Below are positions 1 through 11,100 of a stretch of 64,000 nt of DNA, one piece after another. This DNA is from Volvox africanus (taxonomy: Eukaryota; Chlorophyta; Chlorophyceae; Chlamydomonadales; Volvocaceae). Every line of letters starts with the position of its first letter. The stretch's first letter is position 1. A model generated the notes under the pieces. The model saw nothing but the letters and a program-made list of their open reading frames with translations. It searched no databases and was not told the DNA's origin. The stretch spans positions 124,001-188,000 of the forward strand of contig BSDZ01000055.1 in assembly GCA_030268105.1 (NCBI GenBank). Direction: 5' to 3'. Position numbers and translations under genes: made by a program.

Positions 1-28
1 GGGCCAAATCAGTAGTACGGTGGGGGAC

Positions 29-34
29 CACGTG
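29..34. promoter_or_regulatory. CACGTG palindrome 1 of 4 (E-box/G-box type)
   Basis: A CACGTG hexamer that recurs in every intact unit. It is the core site of many bHLH and bZIP proteins; that any protein binds here is unproven. Confidence 0.4.
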
Positions 35-67
35 CGAACCCTTGGTGACGATCTGTTGCGCACCGTT

Positions 68-68
68 T
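68..68. other. Diagnostic site T/C (unit base 68)
   Basis: All clean units up to 34.6 kb read CCGTTTGG. From the unit at 36480 onward many read CCGTTCGG. Six units in or after the disturbed stretch read CCGTTTCGG, which looks like both alleles written together. The site separates the subfamilies. Confidence 0.93.
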
Positions 69-124
69 GGACGGCAACCCATGCGCACAGATCCAACGCC
101 TTGCCCCACGACCCCACGACACGG

Positions 125-137
125 CACACACCCACAC
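125..137. repeat. CA-rich tract with diagnostic C/A site at base 132
   Basis: The canonical tract is CACACACCCACAC. In the second subfamily base 132 is A, giving an uninterrupted CA run. Only four left-half units have A, whereas most units between 36 and 60 kb do. Uninterrupted CA runs are more slippage-prone, but no length change is seen in clean units. Confidence 0.93.
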
Positions 138-179
138 GGACATGGCACACATACTATGTACGTGCGACCCCACAGCTTC

Positions 180-185
180 CACGTG
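180..185. promoter_or_regulatory. CACGTG palindrome 2 of 4
   Basis: A second hexamer in every unit, 151 bp after the first, in the context TTCCACGTGCAC. Confidence 0.4.
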
Positions 186-242
186 CACAAAGTCAACAGG
201 AATGCGCTTCATAAAAGGTGCGTGCAGGCTGGTGCCAGACAT

Positions 243-262
243 CCATCCGTGCGGCTGGATGG
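243..262. other. Inverted repeat CCATCC/GGATGG next to the 16-bp deletion
   Basis: CCATCC (243-248) can pair with GGATGG (257-262) across an 8-nt loop. A second GGATGG (273-278) could pair with the same arm. Deleting 16 bp between the two GGATGG copies yields the 599-bp form. The alternative pairing offers a plausible slippage route. Confidence 0.65.
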
Positions 263-331
263 GCAGTCTCACGGATGGCCAGGCTTCCATCTCATCTGTG
301 CTGCTTTGCTGACTGTGCCTGCCTGCAAACG

Positions 332-335
332 TATG
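332..335. other. Indel hotspot (TATG), site of the 11-bp element
   Basis: In 615-bp units there is one TATG here; in 626-bp units there are two, 11 bp apart, with TGTTAGC between them. At least five clean allele lengths exist at this site in the window (0, 4, 5, 6, 7 and 11 extra bases counting the base form), and more if the disturbed stretch is included. Confidence 0.9.
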
Positions 336-362
336 CAGCTCCATTCCTTTCTTCATGTGGCT

Positions 363-368
363 CACGTG
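363..368. promoter_or_regulatory. CACGTG palindrome 3 of 4
   Basis: A third hexamer, 183 bp after the second, partly overlapping the left arm of the GTGCA/TGCAC inverted repeat. Confidence 0.4.
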
Positions 369-383
369 TGCACTTTCTTGCAC
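368..383. other. Short inverted repeat GTGCA/TGCAC
   Basis: A 5-bp stem with a 6-nt loop (CTTTCT), recurring in every unit. It lies outside the T-rich tract and shows no terminator arrangement. It may have no function. Confidence 0.45.
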
Positions 384-427
384 GGCCAGAACCCCCTTCC
401 CGCCCGCTGACCTGTGTCGTACATGCA

Positions 428-435
428 GTCACGTG
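428..435. promoter_or_regulatory. CACGTG palindrome 4 of 4 in CDEI-like context (GTCACGTG)
   Basis: The octamer GTCACGTG fits RTCACRTG, the CDEI element of budding-yeast centromeres and Cbf1-bound promoters. It recurs once per unit, 67 bp after the third CACGTG. There is no adjoining AT-rich CDEII-like tract, so a point centromere is not supported. Only the motif match is observed. Confidence 0.4.
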
Positions 436-485
436 TGGTCTCGGACGTGAGCGTAGCGCATGGAAGGGGCTCCGTCCGGGCTGCG

Positions 486-505
486 TTTTTGTCGTTTTGT
501 TTTGT
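486..505. other. T-rich tract
   Basis: Runs of five, four and four T separated by single G or GTCG give the only strongly AT-biased stretch of the unit. It could act as an RNA polymerase III stop, a polypyrimidine tract or a nucleosome-disfavouring element. I see no convincing pol III A or B box upstream, so no transcript is called. Confidence 0.4.
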
Positions 506-550
506 ATGCTAGGTATGTGTGGCATGGATGCGGCAGATGGGGTGTGGTGG

Positions 551-570
551 CATGGATCGTTCATACCATG
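551..570. other. Inverted repeat CATGG/CCATG with single CCATGG site
   Basis: CATGG (551-555) and CCATG (566-570) flank a 10-nt loop. The only CCATGG I find in the unit is at 566-571, so cutting there should give a unit-length ladder. Confidence 0.5.
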
Positions 571-2177
571 GTGAAAACCGCCCATCCCATCAGCACTGGG
601 CACGTAAGCACCATTGGGCCAAATCAGTAGTACGGTGGGGGACCACGTGCGAACCCTTGGTGACGATCTGTTGCGCACCGTTTGGACGGCAACCCATGCG
701 CACAGATCCAACGCCTTGCCCCACGACCCCACGACACGGCACACACCCACACGGACATGGCACACATACTATGTACGTGCGACCCCACAGCTTCCACGTG
801 CACAAAGTCAACAGGAATGCGCTTCATAAAAGGTGCGTGCAGGCTGGTGCCAGACATCCATCCGTGCGGCTGGATGGGCAGTCTCACGGATGGCCAGGCT
901 TCCATCTCATCTGTGCTGCTTTGCTGACTGTGCCTGCCTGCAAACGTATGCAGCTCCATTCCTTTCTTCATGTGGCTCACGTGTGCACTTTCTTGCACGG
1001 CCAGAACCCCCTTCCCGCCCGCTGACCTGTGTCGTACATGCAGTCACGTGTGGTCTCGGACGTGAGCGTAGCGCATGGAAGGGGCTCCGTCCGGGCTGCG
1101 TTTTTGTCGTTTTGTTTTGTATGCTAGGTATGTGTGGCATGGATGCGGCAGATGGGGTGTGGTGGCATGGATCGTTCATACCATGGTGAAAACCGCCCAT
1201 CCCATCAGCACTGGGCACGTAAGCACCATTGGGCCAAATCAGTAGTACGGTGGGGGACCACGTGCGAACCCTTGGTGACGATCTGTTGCGCACCGTTTGG
1301 ACGGCAACCCATGCGCACAGATCCAACGCCTTGCCCCACGACCCCACGACACGGCACACACCCACACGGACATGGCACACATACTATGTACGTGCGACCC
1401 CACAGCTTCCACGTGCACAAAGTCAACAGGAATGCGCTTCATAAAAGGTGCGTGCAGGCTGGTGCCAGACATCCATCCGTGCGGCTGGATGGGCAGTCTC
1501 ACGGATGGCCAGGCTTCCATCTCATCTGTGCTGCTTTGCTGACTGTGCCTGCCTGCAAACGTATGCAGCTCCATTCCTTTCTTCATGTGGCTCACGTGTG
1601 CACTTTCTTGCACGGCCAGAACCCCCTTCCCGCCCGCTGACCTGTGTCGTACATGCAGTCACGTGTGGTCTCGGACGTGAGCGTAGCGCATGGAAGGGGC
1701 TCCGTCCGGGCTGCGTTTTTGTCGTTTTGTTTTGTATGCTAGGTATGTGTGGCATGGATGCGGCAGATGGGGTGTGGTGGCATGGATCGTTCATACCATG
1801 GTGAAAACCGCCCATCCCATCAGCACTGGGCACGTAAGCACCATTGGGCCAAATCAGTAGTACGGTGGGGGACCACGTGCGAACCCTTGGTGACGATCTG
1901 TTGCGCACCGTTTGGACGGCAACCCATGCGCACAGATCCAACGCCTTGCCCCACGACCCCACGACACGGCACACACCCACACGGACATGGCACACATACT
2001 ATGTACGTGCGACCCCACAGCTTCCACGTGCACAAAGTCAACAGGAATGCGCTTCATAAAAGGTGCGTGCAGGCTGGTGCCAGACATCCATCCGTGCGGC
2101 TGGATGGGCAGTCTCACGGATGGCCAGGCTTCCATCTCATCTGTGCTGCTTTGCTGACTGTGCCTGCCTGCAAACGT

Positions 2178-2185
2178 ATGCATGC
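2178..2185. repeat. 4-bp tandem duplication (ATGC) at the indel hotspot, 619-bp unit
   Basis: The unit at 1846-2464 reads CGTATGCATGCAG where its neighbours read CGTATGCAG. The extra four bases form a perfect ATGC ATGC tandem duplication. It sits at the same place as the 11-bp insertion of other units. It is the only length variant in the first 14 kb. Confidence 0.95.
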
Positions 2186-5100
2186 AGCTCCATTCCTTTC
2201 TTCATGTGGCTCACGTGTGCACTTTCTTGCACGGCCAGAACCCCCTTCCCGCCCGCTGACCTGTGTCGTACATGCAGTCACGTGTGGTCTCGGACGTGAG
2301 CGTAGCGCATGGAAGGGGCTCCGTCCGGGCTGCGTTTTTGTCGTTTTGTTTTGTATGCTAGGTATGTGTGGCATGGATGCGGCAGATGGGGTGTGGTGGC
2401 ATGGATCGTTCATACCATGGTGAAAACCGCCCATCCCATCAGCACTGGGCACGTAAGCACCATTGGGCCAAATCAGTAGTACGGTGGGGGACCACGTGCG
2501 AACCCTTGGTGACGATCTGTTGCGCACCGTTTGGACGGCAACCCATGCGCACAGATCCAACGCCTTGCCCCACGACCCCACGACACGGCACACACCCACA
2601 CGGACATGGCACACATACTATGTACGTGCGACCCCACAGCTTCCACGTGCACAAAGTCAACAGGAATGCGCTTCATAAAAGGTGCGTGCAGGCTGGTGCC
2701 AGACATCCATCCGTGCGGCTGGATGGGCAGTCTCACGGATGGCCAGGCTTCCATCTCATCTGTGCTGCTTTGCTGACTGTGCCTGCCTGCAAACGTATGC
2801 AGCTCCATTCCTTTCTTCATGTGGCTCACGTGTGCACTTTCTTGCACGGCCAGAACCCCCTTCCCGCCCGCTGACCTGTGTCGTACATGCAGTCACGTGT
2901 GGTCTCGGACGTGAGCGTAGCGCATGGAAGGGGCTCCGTCCGGGCTGCGTTTTTGTCGTTTTGTTTTGTATGCTAGGTATGTGTGGCATGGATGCGGCAG
3001 ATGGGGTGTGGTGGCATGGATCGTTCATACCATGGTGAAAACCGCCCATCCCATCAGCACTGGGCACGTAAGCACCATTGGGCCAAATCAGTAGTACGGT
3101 GGGGGACCACGTGCGAACCCTTGGTGACGATCTGTTGCGCACCGTTTGGACGGCAACCCATGCGCACAGATCCAACGCCTTGCCCCACGACCCCACGACA
3201 CGGCACACACCCACACGGACATGGCACACATACTATGTACGTGCGACCCCACAGCTTCCACGTGCACAAAGTCAACAGGAATGCGCTTCATAAAAGGTGC
3301 GTGCAGGCTGGTGCCAGACATCCATCCGTGCGGCTGGATGGGCAGTCTCACGGATGGCCAGGCTTCCATCTCATCTGTGCTGCTTTGCTGACTGTGCCTG
3401 CCTGCAAACGTATGCAGCTCCATTCCTTTCTTCATGTGGCTCACGTGTGCACTTTCTTGCACGGCCAGAACCCCCTTCCCGCCCGCTGACCTGTGTCGTA
3501 CATGCAGTCACGTGTGGTCTCGGACGTGAGCGTAGCGCATGGAAGGGGCTCCGTCCGGGCTGCGTTTTTGTCGTTTTGTTTTGTATGCTAGGTATGTGTG
3601 GCATGGATGCGGCAGATGGGGTGTGGTGGCATGGATCGTTCATACCATGGTGAAAACCGCCCATCCCATCAGCACTGGGCACGTAAGCACCATTGGGCCA
3701 AATCAGTAGTACGGTGGGGGACCACGTGCGAACCCTTGGTGACGATCTGTTGCGCACCGTTTGGACGGCAACCCATGCGCACAGATCCAACGCCTTGCCC
3801 CACGACCCCACGACACGGCACACACCCACACGGACATGGCACACATACTATGTACGTGCGACCCCACAGCTTCCACGTGCACAAAGTCAACAGGAATGCG
3901 CTTCATAAAAGGTGCGTGCAGGCTGGTGCCAGACATCCATCCGTGCGGCTGGATGGGCAGTCTCACGGATGGCCAGGCTTCCATCTCATCTGTGCTGCTT
4001 TGCTGACTGTGCCTGCCTGCAAACGTATGCAGCTCCATTCCTTTCTTCATGTGGCTCACGTGTGCACTTTCTTGCACGGCCAGAACCCCCTTCCCGCCCG
4101 CTGACCTGTGTCGTACATGCAGTCACGTGTGGTCTCGGACGTGAGCGTAGCGCATGGAAGGGGCTCCGTCCGGGCTGCGTTTTTGTCGTTTTGTTTTGTA
4201 TGCTAGGTATGTGTGGCATGGATGCGGCAGATGGGGTGTGGTGGCATGGATCGTTCATACCATGGTGAAAACCGCCCATCCCATCAGCACTGGGCACGTA
4301 AGCACCATTGGGCCAAATCAGTAGTACGGTGGGGGACCACGTGCGAACCCTTGGTGACGATCTGTTGCGCACCGTTTGGACGGCAACCCATGCGCACAGA
4401 TCCAACGCCTTGCCCCACGACCCCACGACACGGCACACACCCACACGGACATGGCACACATACTATGTACGTGCGACCCCACAGCTTCCACGTGCACAAA
4501 GTCAACAGGAATGCGCTTCATAAAAGGTGCGTGCAGGCTGGTGCCAGACATCCATCCGTGCGGCTGGATGGGCAGTCTCACGGATGGCCAGGCTTCCATC
4601 TCATCTGTGCTGCTTTGCTGACTGTGCCTGCCTGCAAACGTATGCAGCTCCATTCCTTTCTTCATGTGGCTCACGTGTGCACTTTCTTGCACGGCCAGAA
4701 CCCCCTTCCCGCCCGCTGACCTGTGTCGTACATGCAGTCACGTGTGGTCTCGGACGTGAGCGTAGCGCATGGAAGGGGCTCCGTCCGGGCTGCGTTTTTG
4801 TCGTTTTGTTTTGTATGCTAGGTATGTGTGGCATGGATGCGGCAGATGGGGTGTGGTGGCATGGATCGTTCATACCATGGTGAAAACCGCCCATCCCATC
4901 AGCACTGGGCACGTAAGCACCATTGGGCCAAATCAGTAGTACGGTGGGGGACCACGTGCGAACCCTTGGTGACGATCTGTTGCGCACCGTTTGGACGGCA
5001 ACCCATGCGCACAGATCCAACGCCTTGCCCCACGACCCCACGACACGGCACACACCCACACGGACATGGCACACATACTATGTACGTGCGACCCCACAGC

Positions 5101-8100
5101 TTCCACGTGCACAAAGTCAACAGGAATGCGCTTCATAAAAGGTGCGTGCAGGCTGGTGCCAGACATCCATCCGTGCGGCTGGATGGGCAGTCTCACGGAT
5201 GGCCAGGCTTCCATCTCATCTGTGCTGCTTTGCTGACTGTGCCTGCCTGCAAACGTATGCAGCTCCATTCCTTTCTTCATGTGGCTCACGTGTGCACTTT
5301 CTTGCACGGCCAGAACCCCCTTCCCGCCCGCTGACCTGTGTCGTACATGCAGTCACGTGTGGTCTCGGACGTGAGCGTAGCGCATGGAAGGGGCTCCGTC
5401 CGGGCTGCGTTTTTGTCGTTTTGTTTTGTATGCTAGGTATGTGTGGCATGGATGCGGCAGATGGGGTGTGGTGGCATGGATCGTTCATACCATGGTGAAA
5501 ACCGCCCATCCCATCAGCACTGGGCACGTAAGCACCATTGGGCCAAATCAGTAGTACGGTGGGGGACCACGTGCGAACCCTTGGTGACGATCTGTTGCGC
5601 ACCGTTTGGACGGCAACCCATGCGCACAGATCCAACGCCTTGCCCCACGACCCCACGACACGGCACACACCCACACGGACATGGCACACATACTATGTAC
5701 GTGCGACCCCACAGCTTCCACGTGCACAAAGTCAACAGGAATGCGCTTCATAAAAGGTGCGTGCAGGCTGGTGCCAGACATCCATCCGTGCGGCTGGATG
5801 GGCAGTCTCACGGATGGCCAGGCTTCCATCTCATCTGTGCTGCTTTGCTGACTGTGCCTGCCTGCAAACGTATGCAGCTCCATTCCTTTCTTCATGTGGC
5901 TCACGTGTGCACTTTCTTGCACGGCCAGAACCCCCTTCCCGCCCGCTGACCTGTGTCGTACATGCAGTCACGTGTGGTCTCGGACGTGAGCGTAGCGCAT
6001 GGAAGGGGCTCCGTCCGGGCTGCGTTTTTGTCGTTTTGTTTTGTATGCTAGGTATGTGTGGCATGGATGCGGCAGATGGGGTGTGGTGGCATGGATCGTT
6101 CATACCATGGTGAAAACCGCCCATCCCATCAGCACTGGGCACGTAAGCACCATTGGGCCAAATCAGTAGTACGGTGGGGGACCACGTGCGAACCCTTGGT
6201 GACGATCTGTTGCGCACCGTTTGGACGGCAACCCATGCGCACAGATCCAACGCCTTGCCCCACGACCCCACGACACGGCACACACCCACACGGACATGGC
6301 ACACATACTATGTACGTGCGACCCCACAGCTTCCACGTGCACAAAGTCAACAGGAATGCGCTTCATAAAAGGTGCGTGCAGGCTGGTGCCAGACATCCAT
6401 CCGTGCGGCTGGATGGGCAGTCTCACGGATGGCCAGGCTTCCATCTCATCTGTGCTGCTTTGCTGACTGTGCCTGCCTGCAAACGTATGCAGCTCCATTC
6501 CTTTCTTCATGTGGCTCACGTGTGCACTTTCTTGCACGGCCAGAACCCCCTTCCCGCCCGCTGACCTGTGTCGTACATGCAGTCACGTGTGGTCTCGGAC
6601 GTGAGCGTAGCGCATGGAAGGGGCTCCGTCCGGGCTGCGTTTTTGTCGTTTTGTTTTGTATGCTAGGTATGTGTGGCATGGATGCGGCAGATGGGGTGTG
6701 GTGGCATGGATCGTTCATACCATGGTGAAAACCGCCCATCCCATCAGCACTGGGCACGTAAGCACCATTGGGCCAAATCAGTAGTACGGTGGGGGACCAC
6801 GTGCGAACCCTTGGTGACGATCTGTTGCGCACCGTTTGGACGGCAACCCATGCGCACAGATCCAACGCCTTGCCCCACGACCCCACGACACGGCACACAC
6901 CCACACGGACATGGCACACATACTATGTACGTGCGACCCCACAGCTTCCACGTGCACAAAGTCAACAGGAATGCGCTTCATAAAAGGTGCGTGCAGGCTG
7001 GTGCCAGACATCCATCCGTGCGGCTGGATGGGCAGTCTCACGGATGGCCAGGCTTCCATCTCATCTGTGCTGCTTTGCTGACTGTGCCTGCCTGCAAACG
7101 TATGCAGCTCCATTCCTTTCTTCATGTGGCTCACGTGTGCACTTTCTTGCACGGCCAGAACCCCCTTCCCGCCCGCTGACCTGTGTCGTACATGCAGTCA
7201 CGTGTGGTCTCGGACGTGAGCGTAGCGCATGGAAGGGGCTCCGTCCGGGCTGCGTTTTTGTCGTTTTGTTTTGTATGCTAGGTATGTGTGGCATGGATGC
7301 GGCAGATGGGGTGTGGTGGCATGGATCGTTCATACCATGGTGAAAACCGCCCATCCCATCAGCACTGGGCACGTAAGCACCATTGGGCCAAATCAGTAGT
7401 ACGGTGGGGGACCACGTGCGAACCCTTGGTGACGATCTGTTGCGCACCGTTTGGACGGCAACCCATGCGCACAGATCCAACGCCTTGCCCCACGACCCCA
7501 CGACACGGCACACACCCACACGGACATGGCACACATACTATGTACGTGCGACCCCACAGCTTCCACGTGCACAAAGTCAACAGGAATGCGCTTCATAAAA
7601 GGTGCGTGCAGGCTGGTGCCAGACATCCATCCGTGCGGCTGGATGGGCAGTCTCACGGATGGCCAGGCTTCCATCTCATCTGTGCTGCTTTGCTGACTGT
7701 GCCTGCCTGCAAACGTATGCAGCTCCATTCCTTTCTTCATGTGGCTCACGTGTGCACTTTCTTGCACGGCCAGAACCCCCTTCCCGCCCGCTGACCTGTG
7801 TCGTACATGCAGTCACGTGTGGTCTCGGACGTGAGCGTAGCGCATGGAAGGGGCTCCGTCCGGGCTGCGTTTTTGTCGTTTTGTTTTGTATGCTAGGTAT
7901 GTGTGGCATGGATGCGGCAGATGGGGTGTGGTGGCATGGATCGTTCATACCATGGTGAAAACCGCCCATCCCATCAGCACTGGGCACGTAAGCACCATTG
8001 GGCCAAATCAGTAGTACGGTGGGGGACCACGTGCGAACCCTTGGTGACGATCTGTTGCGCACCGTTTGGACGGCAACCCATGCGCACAGATCCAACGCCT

Positions 8101-11100
8101 TGCCCCACGACCCCACGACACGGCACACACCCACACGGACATGGCACACATACTATGTACGTGCGACCCCACAGCTTCCACGTGCACAAAGTCAACAGGA
8201 ATGCGCTTCATAAAAGGTGCGTGCAGGCTGGTGCCAGACATCCATCCGTGCGGCTGGATGGGCAGTCTCACGGATGGCCAGGCTTCCATCTCATCTGTGC
8301 TGCTTTGCTGACTGTGCCTGCCTGCAAACGTATGCAGCTCCATTCCTTTCTTCATGTGGCTCACGTGTGCACTTTCTTGCACGGCCAGAACCCCCTTCCC
8401 GCCCGCTGACCTGTGTCGTACATGCAGTCACGTGTGGTCTCGGACGTGAGCGTAGCGCATGGAAGGGGCTCCGTCCGGGCTGCGTTTTTGTCGTTTTGTT
8501 TTGTATGCTAGGTATGTGTGGCATGGATGCGGCAGATGGGGTGTGGTGGCATGGATCGTTCATACCATGGTGAAAACCGCCCATCCCATCAGCACTGGGC
8601 ACGTAAGCACCATTGGGCCAAATCAGTAGTACGGTGGGGGACCACGTGCGAACCCTTGGTGACGATCTGTTGCGCACCGTTTGGACGGCAACCCATGCGC
8701 ACAGATCCAACGCCTTGCCCCACGACCCCACGACACGGCACACACCCACACGGACATGGCACACATACTATGTACGTGCGACCCCACAGCTTCCACGTGC
8801 ACAAAGTCAACAGGAATGCGCTTCATAAAAGGTGCGTGCAGGCTGGTGCCAGACATCCATCCGTGCGGCTGGATGGGCAGTCTCACGGATGGCCAGGCTT
8901 CCATCTCATCTGTGCTGCTTTGCTGACTGTGCCTGCCTGCAAACGTATGCAGCTCCATTCCTTTCTTCATGTGGCTCACGTGTGCACTTTCTTGCACGGC
9001 CAGAACCCCCTTCCCGCCCGCTGACCTGTGTCGTACATGCAGTCACGTGTGGTCTCGGACGTGAGCGTAGCGCATGGAAGGGGCTCCGTCCGGGCTGCGT
9101 TTTTGTCGTTTTGTTTTGTATGCTAGGTATGTGTGGCATGGATGCGGCAGATGGGGTGTGGTGGCATGGATCGTTCATACCATGGTGAAAACCGCCCATC
9201 CCATCAGCACTGGGCACGTAAGCACCATTGGGCCAAATCAGTAGTACGGTGGGGGACCACGTGCGAACCCTTGGTGACGATCTGTTGCGCACCGTTTGGA
9301 CGGCAACCCATGCGCACAGATCCAACGCCTTGCCCCACGACCCCACGACACGGCACACACCCACACGGACATGGCACACATACTATGTACGTGCGACCCC
9401 ACAGCTTCCACGTGCACAAAGTCAACAGGAATGCGCTTCATAAAAGGTGCGTGCAGGCTGGTGCCAGACATCCATCCGTGCGGCTGGATGGGCAGTCTCA
9501 CGGATGGCCAGGCTTCCATCTCATCTGTGCTGCTTTGCTGACTGTGCCTGCCTGCAAACGTATGCAGCTCCATTCCTTTCTTCATGTGGCTCACGTGTGC
9601 ACTTTCTTGCACGGCCAGAACCCCCTTCCCGCCCGCTGACCTGTGTCGTACATGCAGTCACGTGTGGTCTCGGACGTGAGCGTAGCGCATGGAAGGGGCT
9701 CCGTCCGGGCTGCGTTTTTGTCGTTTTGTTTTGTATGCTAGGTATGTGTGGCATGGATGCGGCAGATGGGGTGTGGTGGCATGGATCGTTCATACCATGG
9801 TGAAAACCGCCCATCCCATCAGCACTGGGCACGTAAGCACCATTGGGCCAAATCAGTAGTACGGTGGGGGACCACGTGCGAACCCTTGGTGACGATCTGT
9901 TGCGCACCGTTTGGACGGCAACCCATGCGCACAGATCCAACGCCTTGCCCCACGACCCCACGACACGGCACACACCCACACGGACATGGCACACATACTA
10001 TGTACGTGCGACCCCACAGCTTCCACGTGCACAAAGTCAACAGGAATGCGCTTCATAAAAGGTGCGTGCAGGCTGGTGCCAGACATCCATCCGTGCGGCT
10101 GGATGGGCAGTCTCACGGATGGCCAGGCTTCCATCTCATCTGTGCTGCTTTGCTGACTGTGCCTGCCTGCAAACGTATGCAGCTCCATTCCTTTCTTCAT
10201 GTGGCTCACGTGTGCACTTTCTTGCACGGCCAGAACCCCCTTCCCGCCCGCTGACCTGTGTCGTACATGCAGTCACGTGTGGTCTCGGACGTGAGCGTAG
10301 CGCATGGAAGGGGCTCCGTCCGGGCTGCGTTTTTGTCGTTTTGTTTTGTATGCTAGGTATGTGTGGCATGGATGCGGCAGATGGGGTGTGGTGGCATGGA
10401 TCGTTCATACCATGGTGAAAACCGCCCATCCCATCAGCACTGGGCACGTAAGCACCATTGGGCCAAATCAGTAGTACGGTGGGGGACCACGTGCGAACCC
10501 TTGGTGACGATCTGTTGCGCACCGTTTGGACGGCAACCCATGCGCACAGATCCAACGCCTTGCCCCACGACCCCACGACACGGCACACACCCACACGGAC
10601 ATGGCACACATACTATGTACGTGCGACCCCACAGCTTCCACGTGCACAAAGTCAACAGGAATGCGCTTCATAAAAGGTGCGTGCAGGCTGGTGCCAGACA
10701 TCCATCCGTGCGGCTGGATGGGCAGTCTCACGGATGGCCAGGCTTCCATCTCATCTGTGCTGCTTTGCTGACTGTGCCTGCCTGCAAACGTATGCAGCTC
10801 CATTCCTTTCTTCATGTGGCTCACGTGTGCACTTTCTTGCACGGCCAGAACCCCCTTCCCGCCCGCTGACCTGTGTCGTACATGCAGTCACGTGTGGTCT
10901 CGGACGTGAGCGTAGCGCATGGAAGGGGCTCCGTCCGGGCTGCGTTTTTGTCGTTTTGTTTTGTATGCTAGGTATGTGTGGCATGGATGCGGCAGATGGG
11001 GTGTGGTGGCATGGATCGTTCATACCATGGTGAAAACCGCCCATCCCATCAGCACTGGGCACGTAAGCACCATTGGGCCAAATCAGTAGTACGGTGGGGG

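Larger units (their letters stand above)
1..615. repeat. Reference satellite unit (canonical 615-bp form)
   Basis: This is the first complete unit and matches the majority form of the left half. The unit phase is arbitrary because the array is circularly permutable. My hand count gives 355 G+C of 615 (57.7%). It contains four CACGTG sites (29-34, 180-185, 363-368, 430-435), a CA-rich tract (125-137), inverted repeats at 243-262, 368-383 and 551-570, a T-rich tract (486-505) and a single CCATGG (566-571). Sites that vary between units are base 68 (T or C), base 132 (C or A), bases 263-278 (present or deleted), the point after base ~332 (0 to 11 extra bases) and base 523 (C or G). The length is 3 x 205, but no frame is open through the unit. 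Confidence 0.95.

Noticed and set aside
235..245. RNA polymerase III box A-like sequence (TGGTGCCAGAC)
   Set aside because: The spacing of the key A is off by one and there is no box B within reach, so no pol III gene is called.
428..435. Point centromere of budding-yeast type
   Set aside because: Only a CDEI-like octamer is present; there is no 80-bp AT-rich CDEII tract or CDEIII match, and the unit is GC-rich and repeated over 100 times.
514..519. GTATGT as a 5' splice site
   Set aside because: A six-base match is expected by chance, and there is no exon structure or branch-point sequence to support it.
1..615. Unit length of 615 = 3 x 205, as in a coding repeat
   Set aside because: No frame is open through a whole unit on either strand, and many units are not multiples of three.
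1..615. 5S rRNA, spliced-leader RNA or snRNA gene array
   Set aside because: Unit size and copy number would fit, but I find no 5S internal control region (the GGATGGG at 257-263 is only a short coincidence), no trypanosomatid, dinoflagellate or nematode spliced-leader sequence, and no snRNA core.
292..765. 157-aa open frame on the - strand recurring in each unit
   Set aside because: It overlaps the + strand frames, is rich in Cys, Arg, Pro and His as expected from GC-rich DNA, and resembles no family I know. The hotspot indel alters its end.
519..1025. 168-aa open frame (GTG start) recurring in most units on the + strand
   Set aside because: Several other frames on both strands are open over the same bases, the peptide has no recognisable domain, and the 626, 620 and 599-bp forms change its C-terminal part or fuse it to other frames. 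It is identical across copies only because the DNA is.
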